Of a stretch of 64,000 nucleotides of DNA, positions 44,217-53,709 are shown in pieces (within the stretch, counting starts at the first letter, position 1; each line of letters opens with the position of its first letter). Origin of the DNA: Litchfieldia alkalitelluris (GTDB taxonomy: Bacteria; Bacillota; Bacilli; Bacillales; Bacillaceae_L); assembly GCF_002019645.1 (NCBI RefSeq), contig NZ_KV917374.1, positions 3,236,696-3,300,695 of the forward strand. Reading direction: 5' to 3'. The position numbers and the translations under genes were made by a program. The notes under the pieces are model-generated. The model saw nothing but the letters and a program-made list of their open reading frames with translations, was not told the origin of the DNA and ran no database searches.

Positions 44217-44450
44217 TTATTTATAGCCGTTCTCACGATCACTTGCTTCGTCTCTTATTTCATTTCTCATCGCTTCAATACTTTCTTCTCTTCTTTGATT
44301 CTTCGCTTCAATACGCGCGCGCTCTTCTTCTGTAGCTAACTGCATTGTTTCATGAGATTCCTCAATGTTTTCAATTGTATTTTGAACCATGTCTTGCAAT
44401 TTTTCTACATTATCACTACGATCATCTGGTTTAGGTTGTTGTTGTTTCAT
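44217..44450 (-). CDS. tlp: Small acid-soluble spore protein Tlp
   Basis: 77 residues from ATG 44450 ([22 protein letters not shown]), with AAGGAGG upstream. A highly charged helical protein with the Tlp pattern [10 protein letters not shown]...NTIENI.ES.E...ATEEER. Made in the forespore; protects or packs spore contents. Position next to sspN matches the B. subtilis sspN-tlp operon. Confidence 0.88.
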   Translation of the reverse strand: MKQQQPKPDDRSDNVEKLQDMVQNTIENIEESHETMQLATEEERARIEAKNQRREESIEAMRNEIRDEASDRENGYK

Positions 44451-44549
44451 CTTATTCCTCCTTGATATGTAAAGTACACACGTATTTTGCTTCAAGCCTT
44501 AGTAAATTAAACATCTAAAATATTGGTCGAAATATTTAATTGAAAATAA

Positions 44550-44578
44550 AAGGCGTATTGATATTCAATACGCCTTAC
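44550..44578 (-). terminator. Hairpin after sspN
   Basis: AAGGCGTATTG and CAATACGCCTT, followed on the minus strand by TTTTATTTTC. It may attenuate read-through into tlp. Confidence 0.75.
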
Positions 44579-44583
44579 AATGG

Positions 44584-44721
44584 TTATTCACCTTTTGTTT
44601 GAATGACTTGAGCATGCTTGCCCGATTTATCTTGCATTTTCTTACCCTTATTTCCTCTAAACCCACGTGGTTGTGTACCTAAGTGGTCTTGGCTAAAGTG
44701 GTCTGTAGTATTACCTGACAT
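44584..44721 (-). CDS. sspN: Small acid-soluble spore protein N
   Basis: 45 residues from ATG 44721 (MSGNTTDHFSQDHLGTQPRG), preceded by GGGAGG. The segment HLGTQPRGFRGNKGKKMQDKSGKHAQVIQTKGE is the SspN signature. Forespore-specific minor spore protein. Upstream of tlp. Confidence 0.88.
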   Translation of the reverse strand: MSGNTTDHFSQDHLGTQPRGFRGNKGKKMQDKSGKHAQVIQTKGE

Positions 44722-44800
44722 AATATCGCCTCCCTCATATTCATTATCACCAACAGACGGTGACTTCATGAAAGGCAAATGTCGGTTATTTACCCAATCA

Positions 44801-44932
44801 CTATTCAGCCTTCTTTAAAAGCCTTTGTTCCAATCTTTCTTCAATTTTCGCCAAAGCTTCTTGATCACTTAATAGCTGTTGTTTATTTTCTAGAACTAAC
44901 TCTTCAAAGGTTTGTTTTTTTACTTTTCTCAA
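44801..44932 (-). CDS. FbpB-family small basic protein
   Basis: 43 residues from TTG 44932 (AAGGTGG eight bases before): MRKVKKQTFEELVLENKQQL, then LAKIEERLEQRLLKKAE. This basic-helical pattern is the Fur-regulated basic protein family (FbpB/YdbN type), which helps RNA-mediated control of iron proteins in B. subtilis. I see no clear Fur box upstream, so regulation by iron is not shown. It lies upstream of sspN and close to the aconitase region, a known target of that system. Confidence 0.6.
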   Translation of the reverse strand: MRKVKKQTFEELVLENKQQLLSDQEALAKIEERLEQRLLKKAE

Positions 44933-45030
44933 CCTTCACACCACCTTCAATTGATCTTAGTAGTATTTATTCCCAATTTCACGTCCAATTATTACAACTT
45001 TTAGAAAATTTCTTTATCTTGAAAATTTAA

Positions 45031-45058
45031 AAAAGAACCTTCCTAAACGGAAAGGTCC
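45031..45058 (-). terminator. Terminator of yneN
   Basis: On the minus strand GGACCTTTCC and GGAAGGTTC around GTTTA, followed by six Ts. Confidence 0.85.
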
Positions 45059-45067
45059 AAATAAAAT

Positions 45068-45592
45068 TTATTCAAGTTCTTTTAAGTATGATTCCATCTG
45101 CTCTAAGGTCATCTCACCAGGATGTCTCTCCCTAATGATCCCCTTACTATCTATAAAAAAGGACACAGGTAAATTAAGGACTCGATACGTACTACTAGTT
45201 TGATTAGTCACATCCAAAAGAATCGGAAAGGTAAATCCATGTTCTTCAACAAAGTCTTTTGCTGTTTCTAAACTTTTTTCAGTCACCGTCATATTGACTG
45301 CCAGAACAACTACATCATCAGGAGCGTTGTTGTGTAATTCCTGCATTGCTGGCATTTCTTCTAAGCACGGCTTACACCATGATGCCCAAAAGTTTAATAA
45401 TACTTTTTTTCCTTTAAGCTCTGAAAGCTTGACAGTACCACCGTTCATCATTTGAAGCTCAAAGTCAGGTGCGGTATTCCCTATTTCTACACCCACTACT
45501 TCACTTTTTTGTTTAGCTATTGCTTGCATAATTGAAAAACCGATCATAGCAAGTAACATTAAAATGGCTATGATTGTTAGTGGCTTTTTCAT
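45068..45592 (-). CDS. yneN: Thioredoxin-like membrane-anchored protein YneN
   Basis: 174 residues from ATG 45592 (MKKPLTIIAILMLLAMIGFS), preceded by AGGAGG. An uncleaved signal/anchor helix, then a TlpA/ResA-type thioredoxin domain with NFWASWCKPCLEEMPAM (redox CKPC), VVLAVNMT and LNLPVSFFIDSKG (cis-Pro). Extracytoplasmic thiol reductant. Next to citB as in B. subtilis. Confidence 0.88.
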   Translation of the reverse strand: MKKPLTIIAILMLLAMIGFSIMQAIAKQKSEVVGVEIGNTAPDFELQMMNGGTVKLSELKGKKVLLNFWASWCKPCLEEMPAMQELHNNAPDDVVVLAVNMTVTEKSLETAKDFVEEHGFTFPILLDVTNQTSSTYRVLNLPVSFFIDSKGIIRERHPGEMTLEQMESYLKELE

Positions 45593-45675
45593 AATGTTCC
45601 TCCTAAAACTTCCCATCATCTAGATATTAAGTGTTTTCCTTATTTTATCATAAATATCTAACTTTGAATGAAAAA

Positions 45676-45710
45676 ATGCTGACTCGTATATCTGAGTCAG
45701 CATCTATTTT
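45676..45710 (-). terminator. Terminator of citB
   Basis: ATGCTGACTC and GAGTCAGCAT with six Ts on the minus strand. Confidence 0.85.
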
Positions 45711-45714
45711 CATA

Positions 45715-48423
45715 TTAAGCTTTAAGCTTGTCACGAAGAACCATTTGAAGAATTCCACCATGACGATAGTAGTCAATTTCAACTTCGCTATCAAATCGCA
45801 CAAGCACTTCAAATTCTTGCTTGTTTCCATCTTCATCAGTTGCTGTCACTTTTACAAAGTCACGTGGACGAACTGATTCATCGATTTGAACTTCAATTGT
45901 TTCTTTACCAGTAAGACCTAGTACCTCAGCATTTTCACCTTGTTTGAATTGTAAAGGTAGAACACCCATTAATACAAGGTTACTACGGTGAATACGCTCA
46001 AAGCTTTCAGCGATAACTGTTTTAATACCTAAAAGGTTTGTCCCTTTAGCTGCCCAGTCACGTGAACTTCCCATACCATAATCATTACCAGCTAAAACTA
46101 CTAGTCCAGTACCTTCTTCTTTGTAGCTCATACAAGCATCATAAATAGTAGTTACGTCACCAGTTGGCCAGTGTGTTGTAAATCCGCCTTCAGTACCAGG
46201 AGCAATTTGGTTCTTAATACGGATATTTGCAAATGTACCACGCATCATGACTTCATGGTGTCCACGACGAGAACCATATGAGTTAAAGTCTCTTGGAGTT
46301 ACTCCCTTAGATTGTAGATATTTACCTGCAGGAGTATCTTTTCCGATTGAACCTGCTGGAGAAATATGGTCAGTTGTTACAGAATCACCGAATTTTGCAA
46401 CGACACGTAAACCACTTAATGGTTTTACTTCGCCTGCTTCAGGAGATAAATCTTCAAAGAACGGTGGATTTGCAATATATGTTGATTCATCATCCCAAAC
46501 ATATAATGCTTGATCCGTAGTTTCGATTTCATTCCAACGTTCGTTGTCATCGAACACACGCTCATATTCTTTTCTGAATAGTTCAGGAGTTACAGTAGCC
46601 TTAACTACATCCTTTACTTCACTGATTGATGGCCAAATATCTCTAAAGAATACATCATTACCATCTCTGTCTTTACCGATCGAGTCATTTTGAAGATCAA
46701 TATCAACCGTACCCGCTAATGCATAAGCAACAACTAGTGGTGGAGAAGCTAAATAGTTTCCTTTTACCAGTGGGTGAATACGACCTTCGAAGTTACGGTT
46801 ACCAGAAAGAACTGAAGTTACCAAAAGATCACTTTCTGCTACAGCTTTTTCGATTTCGTCAGCTAATGGACCAGAGTTACCAATACATGTTGTACATCCG
46901 TAACCAACTGTGTTGAATCCTAGCTTTTCAAGGTAAGGAAGTAATCCAGCTGCTTCTAGATATCCAGTTACAACCTTTGAACCAGGTGCTAATGATGTTT
47001 TTACATACTTTGGCACCTCTAAACCTTTTTCAGCAGCTTTTTTCGCAACAAGTCCTGCTCCAAGCATAACGTAAGGATTAGAAGTGTTTGTACAGCTTGT
47101 AATTGCAGCGATTGCAATTGCGCCTGTCTTCATGTTTACTTCATCACCATCGTTAAATTTAACTGTAATCTCTTTATTTATATCTTCAGGAGTTAAACCA
47201 AAACCTTGGTTTCCTGTCTTTGTTAGTGCTTCAGAAAATGATTCTTTCATTTCTGAAAGTGGAATTAAATCTTGAGGACGTTTTGGTCCAGAAAGATTTG
47301 GTTGAATATCAGCAAGATCAATTTCAACTAATGCAGTAAAATTAGGATCTTCCAAGTCTGGCGTATAGTATAATCCGTTATTTTTTGAATATTCTTCAAC
47401 AACTTTAATTTGCTCTTCATCACGGCCAGTTAAACGAAGGTATTCAATTGCTTCTCCATCAACTGGGAAGAATCCACAGGTAGCCCCGTATTCTGGTGCC
47501 ATGTTTGAGATTGTAGCACGATCAGCAAGTGGAAGTTGAGCAATACCAGGTCCGAAGAACTCAACAAATTTACCAACTACACCTTTTTGACGTAACACTT
47601 GAGTTACTTTAAGTGCAAGGTCAGTAGCAGTTGTTCCATTTGGAAGCGTACCTGTTAGTTTTACACCAATCACTTCAGGAACTGGGAAGTATGAAGGTTG
47701 ACCTAACATTCCAGCTTCTGCTTCAATACCACCAACACCCCAACCTAATACACCAATACCATTAATCATCGTTGTATGTGAGTCAGTACCTACTAATGTA
47801 TCTGGGAATGCTTCAAATTCACCGTTTTCACCTTCGATTGCATGTACAACATTTGCAAGGTATTCTAAGTTTACTTGGTGAACGATACCAGTTGCAGGTG
47901 GTACAGCACGATAGTTGTCAAATGATTTTTGAGCCCAGCTTAAAAATTTATAACGCTCAGCATTACGTTCAAATTCTAGATCCATGTTGAATTGAAGCGA
48001 ATCCATAGTGCCCGCTCTATCAACCTGTACTGAGTGGTCGATAACTAAATCAACTGGAATTTCAGGATTAATTTTATCAGGATCTCCACCTAAGTCAGCC
48101 ATTGCTTTACGTAGTGAAGCTAAATCTACGACTGCAGGAACACCTGTGAAATCTTGGAGGATAACGCGTGAAGGTTTGAATGGAACATCTACTTCCTTAA
48201 CCTCATCTGTACCCCATTTTGCTAAGTTCTCAACATGTTCTTTAGTAATAACTCTTCCATCAACTTGGCGAAGAACTGATTCTAAAAGAACTTTGATTGA
48301 ATATGGTAATTTTGATACATTACCAATGTTTGCATCTTCTAATGCTTTTAATGAATAATAGTTATACGTTTTGCCGTTTACATCAAAAGATGAACGAGCG
48401 TTAAAAACATCTTGTTTTGTCAT
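45715..48423 (-). CDS. citB: Aconitate hydratase (aconitase A)
   Basis: 902 residues, the usual length. Interconverts citrate and isocitrate in the TCA cycle; Bacillus aconitase also binds RNA when its cluster is lost. Fe-S ligands are visible as SCTNTSNP and [11 protein letters not shown]; substrate motifs include [36 protein letters not shown] and [12 protein letters not shown]. The start ATG follows a GAGGGGG sequence. It has its own promoter region (48424-48600) between it and divergent sspO, and a strong terminator. Confidence 0.97.
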   Translation of the reverse strand: MTKQDVFNARSSFDVNGKTYNYYSLKALEDANIGNVSKLPYSIKVLLESVLRQVDGRVITKEHVENLAKWGTDEVKEVDVPFKPSRVILQDFTGVPAVVDLASLRKAMADLGGDPDKINPEIPVDLVIDHSVQVDRAGTMDSLQFNMDLEFERNAERYKFLSWAQKSFDNYRAVPPATGIVHQVNLEYLANVVHAIEGENGEFEAFPDTLVGTDSHTTMINGIGVLGWGVGGIEAEAGMLGQPSYFPVPEVIGVKLTGTLPNGTTATDLALKVTQVLRQKGVVGKFVEFFGPGIAQLPLADRATISNMAPEYGATCGFFPVDGEAIEYLRLTGRDEEQIKVVEEYSKNNGLYYTPDLEDPNFTALVEIDLADIQPNLSGPKRPQDLIPLSEMKESFSEALTKTGNQGFGLTPEDINKEITVKFNDGDEVNMKTGAIAIAAITSCTNTSNPYVMLGAGLVAKKAAEKGLEVPKYVKTSLAPGSKVVTGYLEAAGLLPYLEKLGFNTVGYGCTTCIGNSGPLADEIEKAVAESDLLVTSVLSGNRNFEGRIHPLVKGNYLASPPLVVAYALAGTVDIDLQNDSIGKDRDGNDVFFRDIWPSISEVKDVVKATVTPELFRKEYERVFDDNERWNEIETTDQALYVWDDESTYIANPPFFEDLSPEAGEVKPLSGLRVVAKFGDSVTTDHISPAGSIGKDTPAGKYLQSKGVTPRDFNSYGSRRGHHEVMMRGTFANIRIKNQIAPGTEGGFTTHWPTGDVTTIYDACMSYKEEGTGLVVLAGNDYGMGSSRDWAAKGTNLLGIKTVIAESFERIHRSNLVLMGVLPLQFKQGENAEVLGLTGKETIEVQIDESVRPRDFVKVTATDEDGNKQEFEVLVRFDSEVEIDYYRHGGILQMVLRDKLKA

Positions 48424-48665
48424 ATGTATTACCCCCTCTAATTAATAGTAGAACAATTTCAACAAAATGTCGAAAATAAAATAAAAACTCCCCACTAATT
48501 TACATGACAATATTATATTAATACACTACTTAACATAAGTAAATAAAAAGAAAGTTATCGTTTAGAATAAGTTTTCCTTATAACACTGTCCCCTTAAATA
48601 TCTTAATTAAGATAATAATAATTTTAACATTGTTAAGCAAACTAATGTTGGAGGTGATGATGGTT

Positions 48666-48815
48666 ATGGCTAAAAGAAAAGCGAATCATGTCCGACCTGG
48701 AATGAATCACGCGGACGCACAAGGAATTGGTGCAGGTTATAATGAAGAATTCTCAAATGAACCATTAACTGCGGAGCAACGTCAAAATAATAAAAAACGT
48801 AAGAAAAATCAATAA
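48666..48815 (+). CDS. sspO: Small acid-soluble spore protein O
   Basis: 49 residues: [20 protein letters not shown], then [24 protein letters not shown], the SspO (CotK) pattern. GGAGG at 48650 serves one of three nearby ATGs (48657, 48660 and 48666); I chose 48666 because MAKRKANH aligns with MVKRKANH of B. subtilis from memory. Forespore protein; divergent from citB, as in B. subtilis. Confidence 0.88.
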   Translation: MAKRKANHVRPGMNHADAQGIGAGYNEEFSNEPLTAEQRQNNKKRKKNQ

Positions 48816-48841
48816 AGACTTTTTTAAAACCAAATAAAAAT

Positions 48842-48872
48842 AAAGCCTGCTTTTCGCGGGCTTTATTTTTTT
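48842..48872. terminator. Terminator between sspO and the following gene
   Basis: AAAGCCTGC and GCGGGCTTT with a run of Ts; convergent genes on both sides. Confidence 0.85.
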
Positions 48873-49125
48873 ACTGATTCACTTCATCAATGATTGATTG
48901 AAGATCTTCTTTAAATTTATTGAGTTGGTCTAGTTGAGTATCAGATGCTACTTCTATCGCATTATTAATTTGATTAAAGGCTTCATTCACTTCATTTTTC
49001 AACCTTTTTAGTTGAACACCATAGTCTGGATCATCATGGACAATACTATGATACACATCCATTGCCTGGTTTGTCCCTTGTTCTGCCGCCTGATATGCTT
49101 GCTGTTTATCCTTTTGATAAGGCAT
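48871..49125 (-). CDS. Small helical protein, 84 residues
   Basis: MPYQKDKQQAYQAAEQGTNQAM, then DYGVQLKRLKNEVNEAFNQI and a final helix. All-helical, charged, with no Cys and no membrane segment. The ATG follows AGGGAGG. The spore-gene neighbourhood suggests a sporulation or spore-coat-associated role, but that is inference only. No family name recognised with confidence. Confidence 0.65.
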   Translation of the reverse strand: MPYQKDKQQAYQAAEQGTNQAMDVYHSIVHDDPDYGVQLKRLKNEVNEAFNQINNAIEVASDTQLDQLNKFKEDLQSIIDEVNQ

Positions 49126-49199
49126 TATAATTCCTCCCTACATTTAATTAATCATACTTAGCATCCCAATAATTAGCGAAAACATTACTAAACAAATAA

Positions 49200-49228
49200 G
49201 AATAAATTAATTAATATTTCTCATCCTA
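49200..49228 (+). promoter_or_regulatory. Sigma-G promoter of sspP
   Basis: GAATA (49200-49204), 17-bp spacer, CATCCTA (49222-49228), close to the forespore sigma-G pattern (GAATA and CATNNTA). It is 22 nt before the sspP start. Confidence 0.65.
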
Positions 49229-49250
49229 TCTGTAGAAGGAGGGATTTCAA

Positions 49251-49394
49251 ATGGCAGAAAAAAACACAGGCAAAGATATTCGAAGAAACTCACCTAAAGG
49301 TCATGAAGGCCAGCCAGAACCATTAAGTGGATCTAAAAAAGTGAAAAATAGAAACCATACCCGTCAAAAAAATAATGCGGGCCATGATCTATAA
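49251..49394 (+). CDS. sspP: Small acid-soluble spore protein P
   Basis: 47 residues: [17 protein letters not shown], then [18 protein letters not shown] and HTRQKNN. This is the SspP (CotL) signature. AGAAGGAGGG precedes the ATG. Short enough to be missed by gene callers. With sspO it completes the sspO-sspP pair beside citB; a sigma-G promoter is visible upstream. Confidence 0.9.
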   Translation: MAEKNTGKDIRRNSPKGHEGQPEPLSGSKKVKNRNHTRQKNNAGHDL

Positions 49395-49410
49395 CATTTC
49401 GAAATAAATA

Positions 49411-49437
49411 AAAGCTGGCCACTATGGTCAGCTTTTT
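49411..49437. terminator. Terminator between sspP and selA
   Basis: AAAGCTGGCC and GGTCAGCTTT with Ts; overlaps the last codons of selA on the other strand. Confidence 0.8.
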
Positions 49438-50837
49438 ACACCAAGACGATTACAGGCATCTACTACATCGGAGATTTCTTCGTCTGAAATCGTTCTAAAA
49501 TCCAACACAACAGATTCATTTTTTACACGAGCAATGATTTTCACATCACCAGTTCTTAAAGTAACTGCCATATCCTCTGCCGACATACTCACATGTGTAA
49601 GTGTAACAGTATAGGTCGGAATCGTTACATCAGGCATCGTCCCTCCACCCACTTGTGAAACATCTTCTAAAAGTGCAGTGGACAAGTCTTTATTGTTAAG
49701 CTGGTTAATAAAGTGCTGTGCTTTTATTCTGATTGTTTCTTTATCGTCTAAAATATCTCTTACAGTCGGAATCGCCTTAATCTCATCTCCACCTGTTAAA
49801 TATGGTTGTAATGTCGCTTCAAGTGCTGCAAGTGTCATTTTATCTACTCGCAATACCCTTGCAAGTTGATGTTTTTTTAGTTTTGCAATTAGCTCTTTTT
49901 TTCCAACGATAATCCCTGCTTGTGGACCACCTAAAAGCTTATCACCGCTAAATGAAACAATATCAGCACCCTCTTTAATCACCTCAGCAACAACTGGTTC
50001 ATCTCCGATACGATGGGCTCGATAATCATATAACACTCCACTTCCTAAATCTTCATAGAAAAGGACATGGTTATACTTTTTTTGTAAGGAAATTAATTCA
50101 TCAGTGGGTACCGTTTTTGTAAAACCAATGGTCTTAAAGTTACTCGTATGCACCTTCATAATCATAGCTGTTTCTTCGTTAATCGCATTTTCATAGTCGA
50201 CTAGGTGTGTTTTGTTGGTTGTACCCACTTCAACTAATGTTGCATCACTTTCCTCCATAATACTAGAGACGCGAAACGATCCGCCAATTTCTACCAACTG
50301 CCCTCTGGATACAATGACTTCCTTATTCTTTGCTAGCGCTCTAAGAATTAAATACACTGCTGCAGCATTGTTATTTACAACCATGGCTGCCTCAGCACCG
50401 GTTACTTTTTGTAAGATTCCCTCAATAATGTCATGTCTGGACCCTCTAGTCCCCTTTTCAATATTGTATTCTAAATTGGAGTAGTTTCCTGCTATTTCTA
50501 CAACCTTCTGTATCGCTTTTTCACTTAATCTCGCTCGTCCAAGGTTTGTATGTAGGACTGTCCCAGTCGCATTTATCACTTTTTTCATGTAATAAGACAC
50601 AAGTGAAGAAGCTTCTTTTTCGGTCATGTGAAAAATCATATCTACTAAATAATCTTTCGTTATCGTTTCTTCAAGCATTGTGTTTGATTTAATTTTTGCT
50701 CGAATTGAAGTACTAACTTCTTGAACGATTTGAGTTAATTTTTCTTTTGTTAAACCATATGTAGTCTCAATTTCATGAAATCTCTTATTTTTTTGAATTT
50801 CATGGATTGGGGGAATTAATCGTAAATATTCGTTCAT
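49428..50837 (-). CDS. selA: L-seryl-tRNA(Sec) selenium transferase
   Basis: 469 residues. PLP enzyme that converts Ser-tRNA-Sec to Sec-tRNA-Sec using selenophosphate. Typical segments: INATGTVLHTNLGRA near residue 88, NLEYNIEKGTRGSRH, the PLP lysine in FSGDKLLGGPQAGIIVG, and the C-terminal DVTIPTYTVTL. The catalytic residues and length are normal. It is downstream of the selenoprotein gene and selB on the same strand, so the three may be cotranscribed from selB, although gaps of 184 and 95 nt separate them. Confidence 0.96.
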   Translation of the reverse strand: MNEYLRLIPPIHEIQKNKRFHEIETTYGLTKEKLTQIVQEVSTSIRAKIKSNTMLEETITKDYLVDMIFHMTEKEASSLVSYYMKKVINATGTVLHTNLGRARLSEKAIQKVVEIAGNYSNLEYNIEKGTRGSRHDIIEGILQKVTGAEAAMVVNNNAAAVYLILRALAKNKEVIVSRGQLVEIGGSFRVSSIMEESDATLVEVGTTNKTHLVDYENAINEETAMIMKVHTSNFKTIGFTKTVPTDELISLQKKYNHVLFYEDLGSGVLYDYRAHRIGDEPVVAEVIKEGADIVSFSGDKLLGGPQAGIIVGKKELIAKLKKHQLARVLRVDKMTLAALEATLQPYLTGGDEIKAIPTVRDILDDKETIRIKAQHFINQLNNKDLSTALLEDVSQVGGGTMPDVTIPTYTVTLTHVSMSAEDMAVTLRTGDVKIIARVKNESVVLDFRTISDEEISDVVDACNRLGVKS

Positions 50838-51021
50838 AGCTTGCCTCCATTTTGTTTCAAAGAAAAATGAAACAAATCTTCATGTAATGATTAAACTTGA
50901 AATAGACTAGGTAGGAAAAGCTGCTCGGGAATATTTGAAGGATTGTAATCAGAAGATATCGTGAGTGGGGCAATAGAAAGGAAGGAGTGCTGCGAATACA
51001 GACTCCTTTTTTAGAGAAATT

Positions 51022-51264
51022 CTATTTATTATCCACAAGCTTTGAGATTATTTCTTGAACATCTGGGAACTTGCCAACCTCAAGCTTTGAATAAATCTTC
51101 TCACCATTAACAATCACTTCAAATGCGCCACCAGAGCTTGGGATTAACTCAAGATTTGTTATCGTGTGACGAAAATGACTAAATAACTCTTCCGCGAAAC
51201 TCGCGGCTTTTGGTGCGTAGTTTCACTGCATGCAAAATTCTACTGATACCTTAAAAGTTGCCAT
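51022..51264 (-). CDS. SelW/Rdx-family selenoprotein (UGA-containing gene)
   Basis: ATG 51264 follows AGGAGG. Codon 14 is TGA (51223-51225). Read as selenocysteine (U), the product is 80 residues: MATFKVSVEFCMQ-U-NYAPKAASF, then SGGAFEVIVNGEKIYSK and VGKFPDVQEIISKLVDNK. The C-M-Q-U motif occupies the CxxU redox position of SelW/Rdx thioredoxin-fold proteins, and GGAFEV...NG..IYSK...G.FP is the family signature. A GC hairpin lies just after the TGA. The gene lies between selA and selB. Its partner reductant is unknown; bacterial SelW-like proteins are thought to handle thiol or peroxide redox chemistry. Confidence 0.93.
51192..51225 (-). promoter_or_regulatory. Bacterial SECIS candidate
   Basis: The minus-strand stem CCGCGA/TCGCGG (6 bp, 51201-51206 with 51192-51197) has a GTT loop. 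It starts 16 nt after the UGA, and the apical G is 22 nt after it. This agrees with the bacterial SECIS rules as I recall them: small loop, G among the first loop bases, loop 16-37 nt from the UGA. Confidence 0.75.
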
Positions 51265-51359
51265 TTTACTTCCTCCTAGCATTTTTCCATTAGTTCTATA
51301 TTATTTTATATAAAACAAGGGCTTTTCGCAAAACATTCGTATTTCTTATTCGAAAAACA

Positions 51360-53246
51360 TTATTCACTTCTCCATACTCTTTCATTATCAACACGTTTAG
51401 TAATCTTTAATCGGTCATACAACTCAAGTAATGGTACAATATACTTCCTTGATAATTGTAGTATATCCTTTGCTTCCTTTATATCAAAAGAGTCACTAGT
51501 ATGTTCTTTCATGACTAGTACAGATTGGTTTAATGCTTTTTCATGAATATAAAACTTTTCATCTAATTGATAAATTTGTTCCGTAAGAAGTAAATGATGA
51601 AGTAAGCTATTCCCCTCTTTTTCGGGTAACCCTGCTTGTCCTACATAATCACTCCATGAAGAAACCGTCAGATGATCTTTTTCAAGTGAGCGAACGACAC
51701 CTTCCATTCGCTTTTCCCACTGCTTTGGAAAAGATGGAGCAAATTCAATCAATGATATATACTGCTCATCTTTTTTAAGAATCTGATCAGTTATTAAAAG
51801 TGTTATAGTAAAATCGATTAAATCTTTAGGATACGTCTTTGAAAAAGATTGAGTTAATTCTGCCTTGTTCATTCCAGGTAATAAGGTATTTTCCTCGTGA
51901 AACCCGTTAATTTCTTTTTCAATTTGTTCACCTAATTTAGAAATTATAAACATAGACGAATAACGGTCTTTCTTCACTTCAGTGAACTCTTCCTGAGAGA
52001 GGATATCTGTTAAAGCTTCATGAGACATTCCTGTTTCTTTCCCGAGTTCTTGAATTGATAACAGATGACCTCGTTTGAGCGCATCCAGTACGCGATCTTT
52101 AGGGGTTCCCTCTTTTTTCATATTAAGCATGCTAATTGTTTCATTTCCAAAGCGGTATTTTTGTCCTTGTGGATCAATGACCCATCCGCCTCCAATCGTT
52201 TCTGCTGGAGTAGGCCTTCTAAGGATAAAACGATCACCGCGTTTTGTTACGATTCCCTCATTTAATCTTAATTGGCATAAGATTTCGCCCTGATCATCTC
52301 CGGCTTCATTGCGATCAAAGAATACAAGAGTTCCCATGACTTCCTTTGTCCCGATATGACATTTAATTAATGAACGCTGTTTCACCTTATATTCCAAGTC
52401 ATTAACAAATCGCAACGCAATATCCACAGTATCTGTTACAGCATAATCATTTGATGAAACAAGTACATCACCACGAGTGATTTCGCTTTTTGAAACACCA
52501 CTTAAGTTAATCGCAACCCGCTGACCTGCTTGGGCTTCTTTTACTTGAGCATGATGAACTTGTAGCTGTCGTGCCTTTACCTCAATTTGGTTTGGTAAAA
52601 CCGTTAAAAAGCTTTCTTCTTTGACAATTCCTTCATAAATCGTTCCCCGGACCACAGTACCTTGTCCTTTAACCGTAAATACCTGATCAATCGGCAGACG
52701 GAAGCTGCCTTCTACTTTCTGTGTTTCAATCGTTTCTAATTCACTTTTTATAATGTCTTTTAACTCGTTAATCCCTTTACCTGTAAGACTATCTACTAAA
52801 ACTAGCGGGGCATCTGAAAAAACGGTCCCATCTAATTGTTCTTTTATATCATCTTCTACTAGTTCAATAAACTCAGGATCTACCCGATCAATTTTGGTAA
52901 CTGCGACTATACCTCTTTCAATACCCAAGAATGAAAGAATCTCAAGATGCTCTGTAGTCTGTGGCATAACACCTTCGTCTGCCGCAACCACTAAAACCAC
53001 TAAATCAATACCCGCTACACCCGCAATCATTTGACGGATAAATCGTTCATGTCCAGGAACATCAATTACTGAAACATCCATATCTTCACTTAGATGTAAT
53101 GGAGCAAATCCTAACTCAATTGAAATTTGCCTTTCCTTTTCTTCTTTCAGCCGATCTGTATCAATATTCGTTAACGCCTTCGTTAACGTTGTCTTCCCAT
53201 GATCAATATGTCCAGCCATTCCTACTGTAAAATTTCTTTTCCCCAT
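51360..53246 (-). CDS. selB: Selenocysteine-specific elongation factor
   Basis: 628 residues. GTPase that carries Sec-tRNA-Sec to ribosomes paused at SECIS-marked UGA codons. G motifs: AGHIDHGKTTL, DVPGHERFI, TKIDR; then EF-Tu-like domains 2-3 and a C-terminal run of winged-helix domains that bind the SECIS RNA (KGTPKDRVLDALKRGHLLSIQELGKETGM...). Start ATG at 53246 follows GGTAGGG. First gene of the selB-selW-selA group. Confidence 0.96.
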   Translation of the reverse strand: MGKRNFTVGMAGHIDHGKTTLTKALTNIDTDRLKEEKERQISIELGFAPLHLSEDMDVSVIDVPGHERFIRQMIAGVAGIDLVVLVVAADEGVMPQTTEHLEILSFLGIERGIVAVTKIDRVDPEFIELVEDDIKEQLDGTVFSDAPLVLVDSLTGKGINELKDIIKSELETIETQKVEGSFRLPIDQVFTVKGQGTVVRGTIYEGIVKEESFLTVLPNQIEVKARQLQVHHAQVKEAQAGQRVAINLSGVSKSEITRGDVLVSSNDYAVTDTVDIALRFVNDLEYKVKQRSLIKCHIGTKEVMGTLVFFDRNEAGDDQGEILCQLRLNEGIVTKRGDRFILRRPTPAETIGGGWVIDPQGQKYRFGNETISMLNMKKEGTPKDRVLDALKRGHLLSIQELGKETGMSHEALTDILSQEEFTEVKKDRYSSMFIISKLGEQIEKEINGFHEENTLLPGMNKAELTQSFSKTYPKDLIDFTITLLITDQILKKDEQYISLIEFAPSFPKQWEKRMEGVVRSLEKDHLTVSSWSDYVGQAGLPEKEGNSLLHHLLLTEQIYQLDEKFYIHEKALNQSVLVMKEHTSDSFDIKEAKDILQLSRKYIVPLLELYDRLKITKRVDNERVWRSE

Positions 53247-53496
53247 GTTCTTTTCCCTACCTTTAAACTATACCTACTTATCTCCTTACTCTATCGCAAT
53301 TGACAAGCTAAAAGCAACAAAACTAGCTTTAAATAATCATTTTAACTAGTAGAAGTTTCACGGATTTTTACGAATGGATTTAATGATAGTCATTTAATAT
53401 ATATCTATCTTATAGATAAACGTTGGACAATTTACCTTCTAATCCCCTGTAATAGCACGTGTTCAAAAAGCCATCTCATTTTTTTATGCTTAATAC

Positions 53497-53525
53497 TTGA
53501 AAAATAATAAAAATTACTTTAATAT
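53497..53525 (+). promoter_or_regulatory. Probable promoter of tRNA-Sec
   Basis: TTGAAA (53497-53502), a 17-bp spacer and TAATAT (53520-53525), about 32 nt before the tRNA 5' end. Divergent from selB. The remainder of 53247-53496 shows nothing else I recognise. Confidence 0.55.
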
Positions 53526-53557
53526 AATAAATGTTGCTTTAAGCATAATCATATTTC

Positions 53558-53654
53558 GGGGTTGATTGGGGTACTGGTGTCCCTCACGGTCTTCAAAACC
53601 GATTGTGACCTGCGTGCCAGGTTAGCTGGGTTCGATTCCCAGGCAGTCCCGCCA
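53558..53654 (+). tRNA. selC: tRNA-Sec (anticodon TCA)
   Basis: 97 nt including encoded CCA, the longest tRNA type. Anticodon loop CTTCAAA with TCA at 53593-53595. The variable arm is long: TGACCTG (53606-53612) pairs with CAGGTTA (53618-53624). T arm CTGGG-TTCGATT-CCCAG. Acceptor GGGGTTGA with GCAGTCCC pairs seven positions (two G-U), the eighth being A-G, then discriminator G and CCA. The D arm GGGGTAC-TGGT-GTCCCTC is extended, with one mismatch. It lies divergently upstream of selB. Confidence 0.95.
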
Positions 53655-53709
53655 AATTCATTAAAAACTTCAATTAAGTTGACTATAATATAAAAATACA
53701 ACAGATGGA

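Noticed and set aside
44933-45030. Fur box before the FbpB-like gene
   Set aside because: No GATAATGATAATC-like palindrome is visible.
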